A program made the position numbers and the translations under genes. DNA of 43,525 bases from Rhodothermaceae bacterium. GTDB taxonomy: Bacteria; Bacteroidota; Rhodothermia; Rhodothermales; JAHQVL01. The notes beneath the pieces were generated by a model. It was not told the DNA's origin. It saw only the letters and a program-made list of their open reading frames with translations, and made no database searches. The stretch is from contig JAHQVL010000241.1 of assembly GCA_019634345.1 (NCBI GenBank), positions 1 through 43,525 of the forward strand, written 5' to 3'. Positions 35,299 through 43,525 of the stretch are shown here, piece after piece (position 1 is the stretch's first letter; each line of letters begins with the position of its first letter).

Positions 35299-37440
35299 TT
35301 ATACCTTCACCACCTTCACGACCCAACGCCCGGATGGCGAGGTCATCACAAAGAAATACATCCCGCTCGCAACGGGTTCTCCGGCATCGTTTGTGCCATC
35401 CCATTCCAATTCCAGGGTTTGCTCAATTCTGTCGCCCACTTCAAAACGCTTAACCTGCTGCCCCATTACGTTGTAGATTGCAAACGAATGATCGTGCAAC
35501 GGAGTGAGTTCGGGAAAGGTAATTCGAATTACAACCCGATCGCTGAACGGATTAGGAAATGCTTCAACCTGGATTTCAACACCTGTGGGGATTTCATCTT
35601 CTGTACGTGTTGATACTTGTGTTTCGTCCTGGCAGGTATCGCAGATTTCAGTGCCCATCACGCCTGGCTCTAGAGCAAGAAATGCCGTATAGGAGGACAA
35701 CACACGTGCATCATAGCTGTATTCTCTTATTTCCTCGATCAGGTCTTCATCCGGTTCAAGGCGCTCAAGCTTCTCGACCTGCAGCCCGGTCCAGTATGCC
35801 TTCAAGGATTCATCTCCTTCAAAGATCTTATCCGCTCCTAAGGTTATCTGATTGGTAAAGGACTCTCCTTGATACATCCCAGATGTTTCCACCGTGAATG
35901 GGGCATCTCCCAGGAAATTACCCACTTCAACAAAGGCCCTACTCACCGCGGCCGCATCAACACCGTCTAATGAAGAAAAGCGGCCAAAGGTAAACCCTGA
36001 TGTTGAAGAGGTAAACAGCACAGGATCCTGAATAGCTCCACCCAGATTGTTCAATAGATCTCGAAGCATTGAACCATAACCTTGCCCCGAGCGGATATTT
36101 ACAAAGGTCCCTCCGCTCAGCCGCGATAACTGGTTATACAGATAACTATTACCCACACCAGTGCTAGCGCTGTTCGTCGTAACGGCTACATTGATGTTCG
36201 CCACATCAGCAACATGAATAGGGGGTAACGGATCCAGAATCGTTAACAAATCCGAGATCAACTGGTCTGCTACTCCGGAATCGTTGAGGGCGTCAGCACT
36301 TGAGACCAACAAGATTTCACCATCCTCATCCCGATCAGCTATGAATGACAACCCGCTGGCTAGAAGCACAGGCAGGTTACTGTACAATGCCGAAACGCTC
36401 GAGAGCAAATCATTAAATACAGAATCAATGATCTCAGGCTCTGCCGGCAGCCACTCTTCGCTTATGGGGTCCACATCGAGTTGGGAAAGAATGACATTAA
36501 ACGAATCTGTCGGTGCTAGATTCTCCTTTAATGCCTCTTGCGCACGCTGGATGAGAGCCTGGGTAGATAAGGAGGTTTTAGAGGCATCCTGATCGATCAA
36601 CATCATGACCTTTCGCTGTTGATTTCGCTCAAGGGTAGCAGAAGGCATGTAGGCCAGTTGATACCATCCTCCATTTTCTGAGCCGAACGTGCTCATGAAT
36701 ACACCATCCTCCATAGGTGAATCAAAGGAAATGGACTGCAAGGACTGAAATAATTCCTGGTCCAACGTGGCCCGATGAAATCGGCCAAGTTCAGCATCGT
36801 TTCCTTCGGTAAAAGCAACATCAGGTGCATCTGTAAACGCAGGGCCTTCCCAACCATTACCCGGCCAGGCCAGTATGTCCGCCTCTTGAAGAGGATTCAA
36901 GGAAGTGTCGAGCCAGTCAAAGGGAAGCGAGGTTAGTGTTTCTTCGGACAGCCAGAGTGTAGGAACAAGGTAGGTAATCTTCACGCGTCGGGTTTCCCCA
37001 GCAAACATGGGAAACACCCGTAACTCATAAATCCCCTCGCCGTTTTTTACTAGCAGGGAGGGATCTCTACGCGCATTTACGATCCCCTCATAAATTTCAG
37101 TTGCCTTTTCCCGATTAATCAGAATGGCCTGAATAATATCTTCTCCTACCCAAAGCCAGGAGTCTGTAATTGAAGCGCCTTCCGGCAGCGTGAAATTAAA
37201 AAATACCTCCAATTGTTCGCCCGTGAAAAAACCGGCCTCCCGGGCGGAGAACGTAAGGTACACACCCACCTCTGTATAAATTCCTTTGGGGCGAACAGAG
37301 AAGGTTGCGTCCTCGATAGTTCCCTGGCGGACAAGACCAGGATTCCTAGGATTGGCGACATTAAGATAGGTCAAGGCATCTTGAGCAATCACCAAAAGGG
37401 GGAAGCAACTGAGGCAGAGGGTCAGTAAAGCTTTTTTCAT
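35299..37440 (-). CDS. Secreted VIT/VWA-like protein with sorting domain
   Basis: The 713-residue exported protein starts with a signal peptide (MKKALLTLCLSCFPLLVIAQD), followed by a VIT (vault/inter-alpha-trypsin) domain at about 20-160, with GASITDSWLWVGEDIIQAILINREKATEIYEGIV and the RRDPSLLVKNGEGIYELRVFPMFAGETRRVKITY stretch. A VWA-like domain lies at about 275-470 (MMLIDQDASKTSLS). Its metal site reads D-Q-D-A-S instead of DxSxS, so metal binding may be altered. The C-terminal 90 residues are a sorting domain (VEAFPNPFSDRVVIRI, VMGQQVKRF, VASGMYFFVM). A role in surface adhesion is possible but unproven. The twin palindrome upstream may control it. Confidence 0.88.
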   Translation of the reverse strand: MKKALLTLCLSCFPLLVIAQDALTYLNVANPRNPGLVRQGTIEDATFSVRPKGIYTEVGVYLTFSAREAGFFTGEQLEVFFNFTLPEGASITDSWLWVGEDIIQAILINREKATEIYEGIVNARRDPSLLVKNGEGIYELRVFPMFAGETRRVKITYLVPTLWLSEETLTSLPFDWLDTSLNPLQEADILAWPGNGWEGPAFTDAPDVAFTEGNDAELGRFHRATLDQELFQSLQSISFDSPMEDGVFMSTFGSENGGWYQLAYMPSATLERNQQRKVMMLIDQDASKTSLSTQALIQRAQEALKENLAPTDSFNVILSQLDVDPISEEWLPAEPEIIDSVFNDLLSSVSALYSNLPVLLASGLSFIADRDEDGEILLVSSADALNDSGVADQLISDLLTILDPLPPIHVADVANINVAVTTNSASTGVGNSYLYNQLSRLSGGTFVNIRSGQGYGSMLRDLLNNLGGAIQDPVLFTSSTSGFTFGRFSSLDGVDAAAVSRAFVEVGNFLGDAPFTVETSGMYQGESFTNQITLGADKIFEGDESLKAYWTGLQVEKLERLEPDEDLIEEIREYSYDARVLSSYTAFLALEPGVMGTEICDTCQDETQVSTRTEDEIPTGVEIQVEAFPNPFSDRVVIRITFPELTPLHDHSFAIYNVMGQQVKRFEVGDRIEQTLELEWDGTNDAGEPVASGMYFFVMTSPSGRWVVKVVKV

Positions 37441-37762
37441 GAGAATCAGCATTGGGTTCAAAGGGATGTAGATAGTTTTGATGTCCCCCTACCCGACCTG
37501 TTCACACACTGAACAGGAAGCGTTCATGTTGTGAACAGATTCGCCTAAATAACAGCAATTAGGAGGATTTACCCCCTATATTTCAAAGCCTATGCCTGCT
37601 TTCGCTTCGCTCCAGCTGGATGACAAGGAATGAACTCAGAAAACTTAAATTACAGTTCAACATATCCCAGGTTTTAAGAGCGTATATTAAGGCGTACCAC
37701 CCATCCCATGACTCCATCAGTTATCCAAAACTATGTACACCTGTTGTTTGCCTATTCTACGA
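37441..37762. other. Divergent intergenic region with twin palindromes
   Basis: This 322-bp region lies between the VIT/VWA gene (minus) and the second DUF5916 gene (plus). Besides the twin palindromes at 37497-37536, it shows a GGAGG at 37562-37566 without a following start, and nothing else I would call. Promoters of both genes must be here. Confidence 0.6.
37497..37536. promoter_or_regulatory. Two tandem TTCA-N5-TGAA palindromes, likely operator
   Basis: CCTGTTCA-CACAC-TGAACAGG (37497-37517) is a perfect 8-bp dyad; GTTCA-TGTTG-TGAAC (37522-37536) repeats the core. The dyad centres are 22 bp apart, about two helical turns. They lie 57-96 bp before the start of the VIT/VWA gene. The form fits two binding sites for a dimeric regulator; which one is unknown. 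Confidence 0.65.
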
Positions 37763-40033
37763 ATGAGGCACTGCATCACCTCTTTTCTACTTGTATCTTG
37801 CTTCTCATGGGCTGCCTCTGCTCAAGTACGATCAGGAGAACCGATCACCCTTCAGCGGATCGAGGGGTCGATAGAACTGGATGGATTCAGCAATGAAGAA
37901 GCCTGGGAATCTATCGAACCGCTTGACCTGACGGTATACCAGCCTGTCTACAAAAGCGAGCCCTCTCAGCATACAGAAATTCGGGTGGCCTACGATGATG
38001 AATACCTGTATGCGTCGGGCCGTATGTACGACTCTTCCCCTGACAATATTCGGGGCAACTCCCTGTACCGGGATCAATACGCAGGCGATGATACCTTCTC
38101 CCTGATCATAGATACGTTTAACGACAACGAAAACATGCTGTGGTTCTCCACAACCCCGACGGGTGTTCGTTTTGACCGAACGGTTGCGAACGATGGAGAG
38201 CTCATTAATGGGTTCTCGGGGACGATCAATAGCAGCTGGAACACCTTCTGGGATGCTGTATCACAGATAACGGAAGATGGATGGTTTACCGAAATGCGAA
38301 TTCCCTTTTCGAGCCTTCGCTTTCAGGACGATGGAGGCCGCGTCGTAATGGGTTTGACGATCCATCGATTTATTTCGCGAATCAATGAACGTCACGTATT
38401 TCCCGACACACCCCCAAACTGGTTCCTGGGATGGGCAAAAGCATCCATGGCGCAGGATGTGGCTTTTGATAACGTGTACAGCAAAAAGCCAGTATACATC
38501 ACCCCTTATGTTACAGGGGGATCCAATTTTACCAACACACTCAATGACGCCGAGACTGCTTTTTTATCTGACACTGACTTTACTCGAGAAGCGGGTGTCG
38601 ACCTGAAGTACAATCTCTCTTCCAACTTGACGATGGACCTGAGCGTGAACACAGATTTTGCTCAAGTTGAAGCGGACGACGAACAAGTAAACCTAACCCG
38701 GCTCTCTTTATTTTTCCCTGAAAAGAGGCAGTTCTTCCAGGAGCGTGCAGCGATCTTCGATTTTGCAACAGGTCGGGTAGACCAGCTTTTTTACAGCCGG
38801 CGAATTGGCCTGGATGATGACGGCAATCCGGTAAGAATCCTTGGTGGGGCACGTGTAGTGGGGCGCCTTGGAAACTGGGATCTCGGCTTTCTCGACATGC
38901 AAACGGCCAACAGCGACAATCTGCCTTCAGAAAACTTCGGCGTATTGCGGTTGCGCAGAAAAATCCTGAATGACTTTTCCTATGCCGGCGGCCTGGTTAC
39001 AACGCGCCTCAGTGAGAATGGAGCATACAACCTTGCTCTTGGGCTTGATGCTACCATCCGGCCGTTTGGCAATGAATACATCACTCTTCGCGTAGCTGGT
39101 ACCCTGGATGACGAAGTGGTGATAGAAGATGACGACGGCAACGAGGTGATTGAATCCAATAATCTATTACGAGCCAGCCTTCTTCGTGCTCAATGGGAGC
39201 GACGGACCAATCAAGGATTTTCCTACGGGGTGCTTACTAAAAGGTATGGCCCAACGTATAACCCAGAATTAGGGTTTACGACCCGCGAGGATATATGGGC
39301 AAATAGAATCGGAGTTGGATACGGTTGGTTAGGGAGCGAGAGCGATTGGTATCGCAGAATTGCCCCCGAGATATCTGGTTCTATTATATCGCGAAATGAA
39401 GACGGTTCAACAGAGACAGCCATTGGTCGATTAGAAACCTTTCTTGAATTTAAAAGCGGGGCCTGGTACGATATATCTCTGACTTCTTTTTATGAGAATC
39501 TCAGGGAATCCATCTCCTTTCCAGAAGACACCTCAGTACCCGAGGGGACGTATCGATTTACCAACCTTAGTATAACCAGGAACGCGTCAAATTCGTCTCT
39601 CTTCTCCATGGATGCTGTTGCCTCGGCCGGCACCTTTTACGACGGGTGGAGAATGAATTTTGGAGCAGGCCCGGAATGGGCCATCTCGAAGCATGTACTC
39701 CTGGAAGCAGAATATGAACTGAACCTGGTCCGATTTCCAGATCGCGATCAAGAATTCAACGCGCATGTGTTGCGATTTCGGAGTCAATTGGCGCTTAACA
39801 CCAAAGTGTCCCTTGCCTCATTCATCCAGTTCAGTACAGCCTCGGATTTTATAACCACCAATGTCCGTTTCCGCTACAATTTCCGCGAAGGAAATGATCT
39901 CTGGTTCGTATACAATCACGGAGCCAACGTAGACAGAAACAGGGAGTTTGATCTCAATCGCAACCACCCCATTTTTCCTCGCATAGCCAACCGCACGCTC
40001 TTGCTCAAATATACGTACACATTTGGCGCTTGA
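37763..40033 (+). CDS. Second DUF5916 outer-membrane protein with CBM9-like domain
   Basis: A 756-residue exported protein with a signal peptide (MRHCITSFLLVSCFSWAASAQ), a CBM9-like N-terminal domain (IELDGFSNEEAWESIEPLDLT, VAYDDEYLYASGRMYDSSPDNI, WFSTTPTGVRFDRTV) and the DUF5916 region, including VNTDFAQVEADDEQVNLTRLSLFFPEKRQFFQER. The final strands end in LLKYTYTFGA, as outer-membrane barrels do. It has the same layout as the protein at 29405-31612 but the two differ clearly, so they are old paralogues. ATG 37763 starts the signal peptide; an ATG ten codons upstream is possible. It ends 24 bases before the convergent SGNH gene stop. Confidence 0.9.
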   Translation: MRHCITSFLLVSCFSWAASAQVRSGEPITLQRIEGSIELDGFSNEEAWESIEPLDLTVYQPVYKSEPSQHTEIRVAYDDEYLYASGRMYDSSPDNIRGNSLYRDQYAGDDTFSLIIDTFNDNENMLWFSTTPTGVRFDRTVANDGELINGFSGTINSSWNTFWDAVSQITEDGWFTEMRIPFSSLRFQDDGGRVVMGLTIHRFISRINERHVFPDTPPNWFLGWAKASMAQDVAFDNVYSKKPVYITPYVTGGSNFTNTLNDAETAFLSDTDFTREAGVDLKYNLSSNLTMDLSVNTDFAQVEADDEQVNLTRLSLFFPEKRQFFQERAAIFDFATGRVDQLFYSRRIGLDDDGNPVRILGGARVVGRLGNWDLGFLDMQTANSDNLPSENFGVLRLRRKILNDFSYAGGLVTTRLSENGAYNLALGLDATIRPFGNEYITLRVAGTLDDEVVIEDDDGNEVIESNNLLRASLLRAQWERRTNQGFSYGVLTKRYGPTYNPELGFTTREDIWANRIGVGYGWLGSESDWYRRIAPEISGSIISRNEDGSTETAIGRLETFLEFKSGAWYDISLTSFYENLRESISFPEDTSVPEGTYRFTNLSITRNASNSSLFSMDAVASAGTFYDGWRMNFGAGPEWAISKHVLLEAEYELNLVRFPDRDQEFNAHVLRFRSQLALNTKVSLASFIQFSTASDFITTNVRFRYNFREGNDLWFVYNHGANVDRNREFDLNRNHPIFPRIANRTLLLKYTYTFGA

Positions 40034-40057
40034 AATCGACTACTTTACGATACTGCT

Positions 40058-41044
40058 TTACAATACTTCTCTACGCACCCACTCAGCAAATACGCGATGG
40101 CCGGCATTTGAAAAATGAATACCATCGCCGTACAAATAGAGCTCTTTTGAATCCCCCATACTCCTCATAAATGAGAAAGCGTCAGTCACCGGTATATTCC
40201 GTGCTTGCAAGTCCTTTTTGAATAACTCCTGTGGAATGTTCAGAGAATCAGCCGGAAGATGCGTTCTAAGCTGATACTCATAAGGAAGAAGAACAACCTG
40301 TAAGCCAACGCCCTGTTCATTGCAGATTTTCTGGATTTTTTCCAGCATTAGAATTGCATGTTGATAATACTGGCCAAAAGGGGCATAATAAAACGCGTCA
40401 TGTTCATAGTACGATCGAGAGCGATCGAAAAACGCGTTTTTCAGGACCTGATACAACCGGAAGTGCCTTCGAATAAACGGCAAAATCCCCGCCCCAAATT
40501 TGCGTGTCATTCCTCCTGGAATCGTGGATGGAGGGACGTCCTTGTAGATATCGTTCAAGCACCAAAATACAACCACCTGTTCGACGTTCTGCCAATCGTA
40601 TTCCAGCGGACTTTTGACACTCAAAAAGCTGTCAACAACGGCTTTGTAATCTGTTCCATTGTATCCGATTAATGCCGTGTTTAATACGTTTAATGAATCC
40701 ATCGAGCCCGATAGCAACCCGGCGAAGGTAGAATCAGATTGAACGCCCAGCCCCATAGTCACTGAATCTCCAAGGAAGAGGACCGAGTTCAACGATGAGT
40801 CAAACGGACGAGAATAGGCAATCACTCGCCGTTCATCAGTCTGCACCAGGGCCCCATTGCTCGTACCTTCAGCGTTCTTAGCAAGCCCCCCTCTTCCATT
40901 AAACGCATCATCATTGATCAATGTCTTTTCTGTACCAATCGGACCAATCTCAGGCATGATTACACGCACACCAACTTCCATGAGTGCAAATAACCCGATC
41001 ACCGAGAGCACATTAGTCAGGATGAGCAATACCGTTTTTTTCAT
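40058..41044 (-). CDS. Membrane-anchored SGNH/GDSL hydrolase-like protein
   Basis: A 328-residue protein with an N-terminal membrane anchor (MKKTVLLILTNVLSVIGLFALMEVGV) and an SGNH fold: block I LFLGDSVTMGLG with the nucleophile in GDS (Ser94), a glycine in block II, CLND with the asparagine of block III at about 164, and the C-terminal GDGIHFSNAGH with Asp and His. All four catalytic blocks are present, so an esterase or deacetylase acting in the periplasm is likely. The glycan or lipid substrate cannot be told. I used ATG 41044; a GTG four codons upstream is possible. The upstream side carries a GC-rich palindrome. Confidence 0.88.
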   Translation of the reverse strand: MKKTVLLILTNVLSVIGLFALMEVGVRVIMPEIGPIGTEKTLINDDAFNGRGGLAKNAEGTSNGALVQTDERRVIAYSRPFDSSLNSVLFLGDSVTMGLGVQSDSTFAGLLSGSMDSLNVLNTALIGYNGTDYKAVVDSFLSVKSPLEYDWQNVEQVVVFWCLNDIYKDVPPSTIPGGMTRKFGAGILPFIRRHFRLYQVLKNAFFDRSRSYYEHDAFYYAPFGQYYQHAILMLEKIQKICNEQGVGLQVVLLPYEYQLRTHLPADSLNIPQELFKKDLQARNIPVTDAFSFMRSMGDSKELYLYGDGIHFSNAGHRVFAEWVRREVL

Positions 41045-41425
41045 TGCATCAGGCACAAAGTTTTATTGTGAATACTGCTACCAGGCCCGCCACTGCGGGC
41101 CTGGATCAAACAGAAGTGAACCCTTTCGTTAACTGCAGGTACCTAAATTATGAGGTCAGGAGTAAGCCCGGTATGTAAACGATTGACAAGAGTACACGCT
41201 TCATAGCTTCATGTGGAAGATGAATGCTATAGTCGATACCTTTATAGACACCTATCCCCACGTAAATCTAACCAGGTTTATATAAACTACTTTCTTTCTT
41301 CACAATTTACCCGAAGAAAGCGCTACTTACGACGAATATTATAGTTGTTTCCCAACCGTCGATAATAAACAGTAATTCATGCCGACACATGTAGCGTGAG
41401 CTATTTTTATCCAGAGCGATTGATA
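41045..41425. other. Divergent intergenic region
   Basis: About 380 bp between the SGNH gene (minus) and the propeller gene (plus). Apart from the GC-rich palindrome at 41081-41104, I see AT-rich sequence with no convincing gene, repeat or promoter consensus. Confidence 0.55.
41081..41104. repeat. GC-rich perfect palindrome
   Basis: CCAGGCCCGC (41081-41090) and GCGGGCCTGG (41095-41104) are exact reverse complements with a 4-base loop, CACT. It lies 37 bp before the SGNH gene start, thus probably within its 5' leader. No T-run follows on either strand, so it is not a standard terminator. Confidence 0.85.
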
Positions 41426-43525
41426 ATGCGCTGTTGCCTTATAAACACACTGGTTAAACGCATACGTTTACCCCTGTACTTGTTAGTGCTCTGGGGCCTG
41501 GCATTTTTGTGGCCTATCCAAACCGCGCACAGCCAATCGACGACCCCTTACCTTCAAGAATGGCTCACAACGGATCATTTTTTACTCGATAATGAGCTAG
41601 AGGATTTTTTTAAAGCTCTTCCAGAAGGCCCAGGAGAGTACATTTTACCTGGTGGAGATACGCTTAACTGGACACAATTCAATTCCCCTATCGGGGTTGT
41701 GAATCTAGGCAAGCGATATCCTGCTTCGGCTGGAAATACGCTGGCTTTGACCCGAACAGAAAGCCCCGAAGCACAATCGGCTCTCTTCCGAATCGGCATT
41801 ACAGGTCCTGCAAAAATTTGGGTTAACAGAAAACTTGTTTACGAAGTCTCAGAGCACCAGGAATTTAACATCGATGACGAGTTCTTTTTTGTCGATTTAG
41901 AGTCAGGTACGAATGAAATCCTCGTCATGAGTTCGCCCTGGCTAATATGGGCCTTTTCTTTATCAAACCCCCTTCATCCTCGCTCATATATGTACGGCCG
42001 CATACTTGGTGCACAAGGGACCCCCAAAGCCGATGCGAACTACTTATTGTACTGCGGCAATAAAATAGTGGACCATACCAAGTCGAACGCAGAGGGCATG
42101 TATGTGATTGACATCCCCGAAAACCCGGAAACGTGCAGAGCCAAGGTGTTCACAAGTGATGAGGGAGCCTGGATCAATCCCTTTCCAACTGGCAAGGGAA
42201 AAGGAATTCAGCGCACCATACGGCTTCGAAAAACGTCCTCAATTTCGGGAAACGCATACACGCTGGACCGCCAAACGCCCCTTCATAATACCCCAATGGA
42301 AGTCAGACACGCTTCAACAAATGAACTGGTAGCCAATGCATTCACCAATGAATTAGGTTTTTTTAAATTTCAAGCGATCCCACCAGGAAAGTATCACATC
42401 AAAAGCGCAAACGGCAGTACCGGCCGGCCTATCAGTTCATTGCCTTATGCAATGGATGATTATAAGGTAATCACCATAAAGGGCAATGAGAACTTGTTTG
42501 GTGCCGACGTGATGATACCCGACGAACGAAAAGGCTTGTGGTCCTCAATACACACCCTTGACGGCCTCCCACACTTCGGTGTGGAAGATGTCCTTGTTTC
42601 TCCTGAAGGCGAATTATTGTGCGGAACTTTTGGTGGTGGATTTTGCATTTTCGATGGCGCTTCTTTCAACACGTTCACTATACGAGAGGGGCTCTCTAGC
42701 AACAATGTAAATGAACTCTTACTCGCTTCTGACGGCACAACCTGGATATCGACAGTCTCTGGACTATCTCGTCATGTTAATGGCACCATATATCCTGTTT
42801 ATGAGGGAGAGCAGCGGTTAAGCAGACAGGTGCTTTCACAATTAGAAGCAGCCGATGGCACCATATGGATTGGCTCTGAAAATGGGCTAAAAATGATTGT
42901 GAATGATTCCACGTATATCCATAGTCCGTTAAACCCTCTCATCCCGTCCAACACTATTTATGCACTGGCAGAAGACAAAAACCAGAGGCTTTGGATAGGA
43001 ACAGAAGTGGGGCTAGCCTACGTCAACGACTCTCTATTGACCTATATCGACGCACTGGACGGTATTTACGTTAATCAATTGCTTCCTACTGATGATGGCA
43101 CAATGTGGATTGCCACCCAAAAAGGCCTCGCACAGTGGAGCGATCACCAGGTAACCTGGTTCAATCACGATAATGGGCTGATTAACAACGAAGTACGAGA
43201 TCTATGCCAGAGCAATGATGGCACGCTCTGGATGGCATCCCAGAAAGGGCTTATTGCATATGACGGACACTCGTTTACGAACTATACACCAAAAAACGGA
43301 CTGGTCCACGAACAAACGACAAGTGTCGACTGCTCAATGGACCATATCGTATGGGTCGGCACTGAAAATGGTCTTTCAAAATTAGACCGCTCTGTCGCTA
43401 CATTTGGATTAGGTGACGGGCTCTCAAAGACCCAGCAGCACTCAAACAGGCCCGATGAAAACTGGTATGATCGTGCCGAAATACTCAGCAGCGCTACAGA
43501 TCCAGAGGGCAACTTATATTGGGGA
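41426..43525 (+). CDS. Two-component-regulator-type propeller protein, 3' part missing
   Basis: The reading frame is open for 700 codons up to the window end. Residues 1-38 are a signal peptide or anchor (LYLLVLWGLAFLWPIQTAHSQ). About 190-335 resemble carboxypeptidase-regulatory-like beta sandwiches (ARTxLGxx, YGRILGAQGTPKADANY; GNAYTLDRQTPLHNTPMEV). From about 370 a propeller of Reg_prop repeats begins; typical blades are 'TIWIGSENGLKMI', 'RLWIGTEVGLAYV', 'TMWIATQKGLAQW', 'TLWMASQKGLIAY' and 'VWVGTENGLSKL'. Such propellers are sensor parts of large histidine kinases or regulators, so a kinase or adenylate cyclase domain could follow beyond the window. The start ATG 41426 directly precedes the signal peptide. 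Confidence 0.9.
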   Translation, partial: MRCCLINTLVKRIRLPLYLLVLWGLAFLWPIQTAHSQSTTPYLQEWLTTDHFLLDNELEDFFKALPEGPGEYILPGGDTLNWTQFNSPIGVVNLGKRYPASAGNTLALTRTESPEAQSALFRIGITGPAKIWVNRKLVYEVSEHQEFNIDDEFFFVDLESGTNEILVMSSPWLIWAFSLSNPLHPRSYMYGRILGAQGTPKADANYLLYCGNKIVDHTKSNAEGMYVIDIPENPETCRAKVFTSDEGAWINPFPTGKGKGIQRTIRLRKTSSISGNAYTLDRQTPLHNTPMEVRHASTNELVANAFTNELGFFKFQAIPPGKYHIKSANGSTGRPISSLPYAMDDYKVITIKGNENLFGADVMIPDERKGLWSSIHTLDGLPHFGVEDVLVSPEGELLCGTFGGGFCIFDGASFNTFTIREGLSSNNVNELLLASDGTTWISTVSGLSRHVNGTIYPVYEGEQRLSRQVLSQLEAADGTIWIGSENGLKMIVNDSTYIHSPLNPLIPSNTIYALAEDKNQRLWIGTEVGLAYVNDSLLTYIDALDGIYVNQLLPTDDGTMWIATQKGLAQWSDHQVTWFNHDNGLINNEVRDLCQSNDGTLWMASQKGLIAYDGHSFTNYTPKNGLVHEQTTSVDCSMDHIVWVGTENGLSKLDRSVATFGLGDGLSKTQQHSNRPDENWYDRAEILSSATDPEGNLYWG

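Noticed and set aside
41081-41104. Intrinsic terminator
   Set aside because: No T-run on either strand, and the flanking genes diverge from this region, so none needs termination here.
1-43525. tRNA or rRNA genes
   Set aside because: I read the intergenic regions and saw no cloverleaf with a GGTTCRA-type arm and no rRNA-like blocks; a covariance search would be needed to be certain.

Overview
The window looks like chromosomal DNA of a free-living Gram-negative bacterium of the Bacteroidota / Rhodothermota / Balneolota group. The evidence is three secreted proteins with C-terminal PNPF-type sorting domains (type IX secretion style), two DUF5916 outer-membrane proteins, two DUF4252 proteins, a sigma factor of the TIGR02999 type next to a Ser/Thr kinase, and several lipoproteins. 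I see no rRNA, tRNA, phage, transposase or CRISPR. The assignment is inference from gene families, not from a marker gene.

Layout. 1-333: non-coding leader with a near-perfect 35-bp inverted repeat made of 7-bp units. 334-2564 (+): ECF sigma factor, membrane anti-sigma-like protein and two DUF4252 proteins, apparently one operon. 2644-6020 (+): diheme cytochrome c, terminator, UbiB/ABC1 kinase, small membrane protein. 6025-8159 (-): Ser/Thr kinase, ECF sigma factor, terminator, secreted TonB-C protein. 8465-12921 (+): six closely spaced envelope genes (LemA, TPM, TPR, LysM plus RlpA-like barrel, CPBP intramembrane protease, HtpX), the most coherent module here. 12918-17586 (-): MBOAT acyltransferase fused to an SGNH domain, FKBP lipoprotein, PA0069-type radical SAM protein.

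17753-22543: a secreted sorting-domain protein, six 43-bp tandem repeats carrying two dyads each, a DUF6454-like secreted protein, and a sulfatase lipoprotein whose first codons are built from heptanucleotide repeats. A second, inverted heptamer array follows. 22544-29265: aconitase A with a clear terminator, then an N-methylhydantoinase/oxoprolinase pair (hyuB, hyuA; -) separated by an AT-rich spacer with two perfect DnaA boxes and one near match.

29405-43525: surface and secretion genes. A DUF5916 barrel, M1 peptidase and TRIC-type channel form one tight unit. Then come a sorting-domain protein, a VIT/VWA-like protein with a twin-palindrome upstream region, a second DUF5916 protein, an SGNH hydrolase, and a two-component-style propeller protein cut by the window end.

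Taken together, the content is mostly envelope maintenance, surface/secreted proteins and two sigma-factor circuits. The items least explained by known families are non-coding: the heptamer inverted repeats, the 43-bp dyad array, the DnaA-box spacer and the twin operator.
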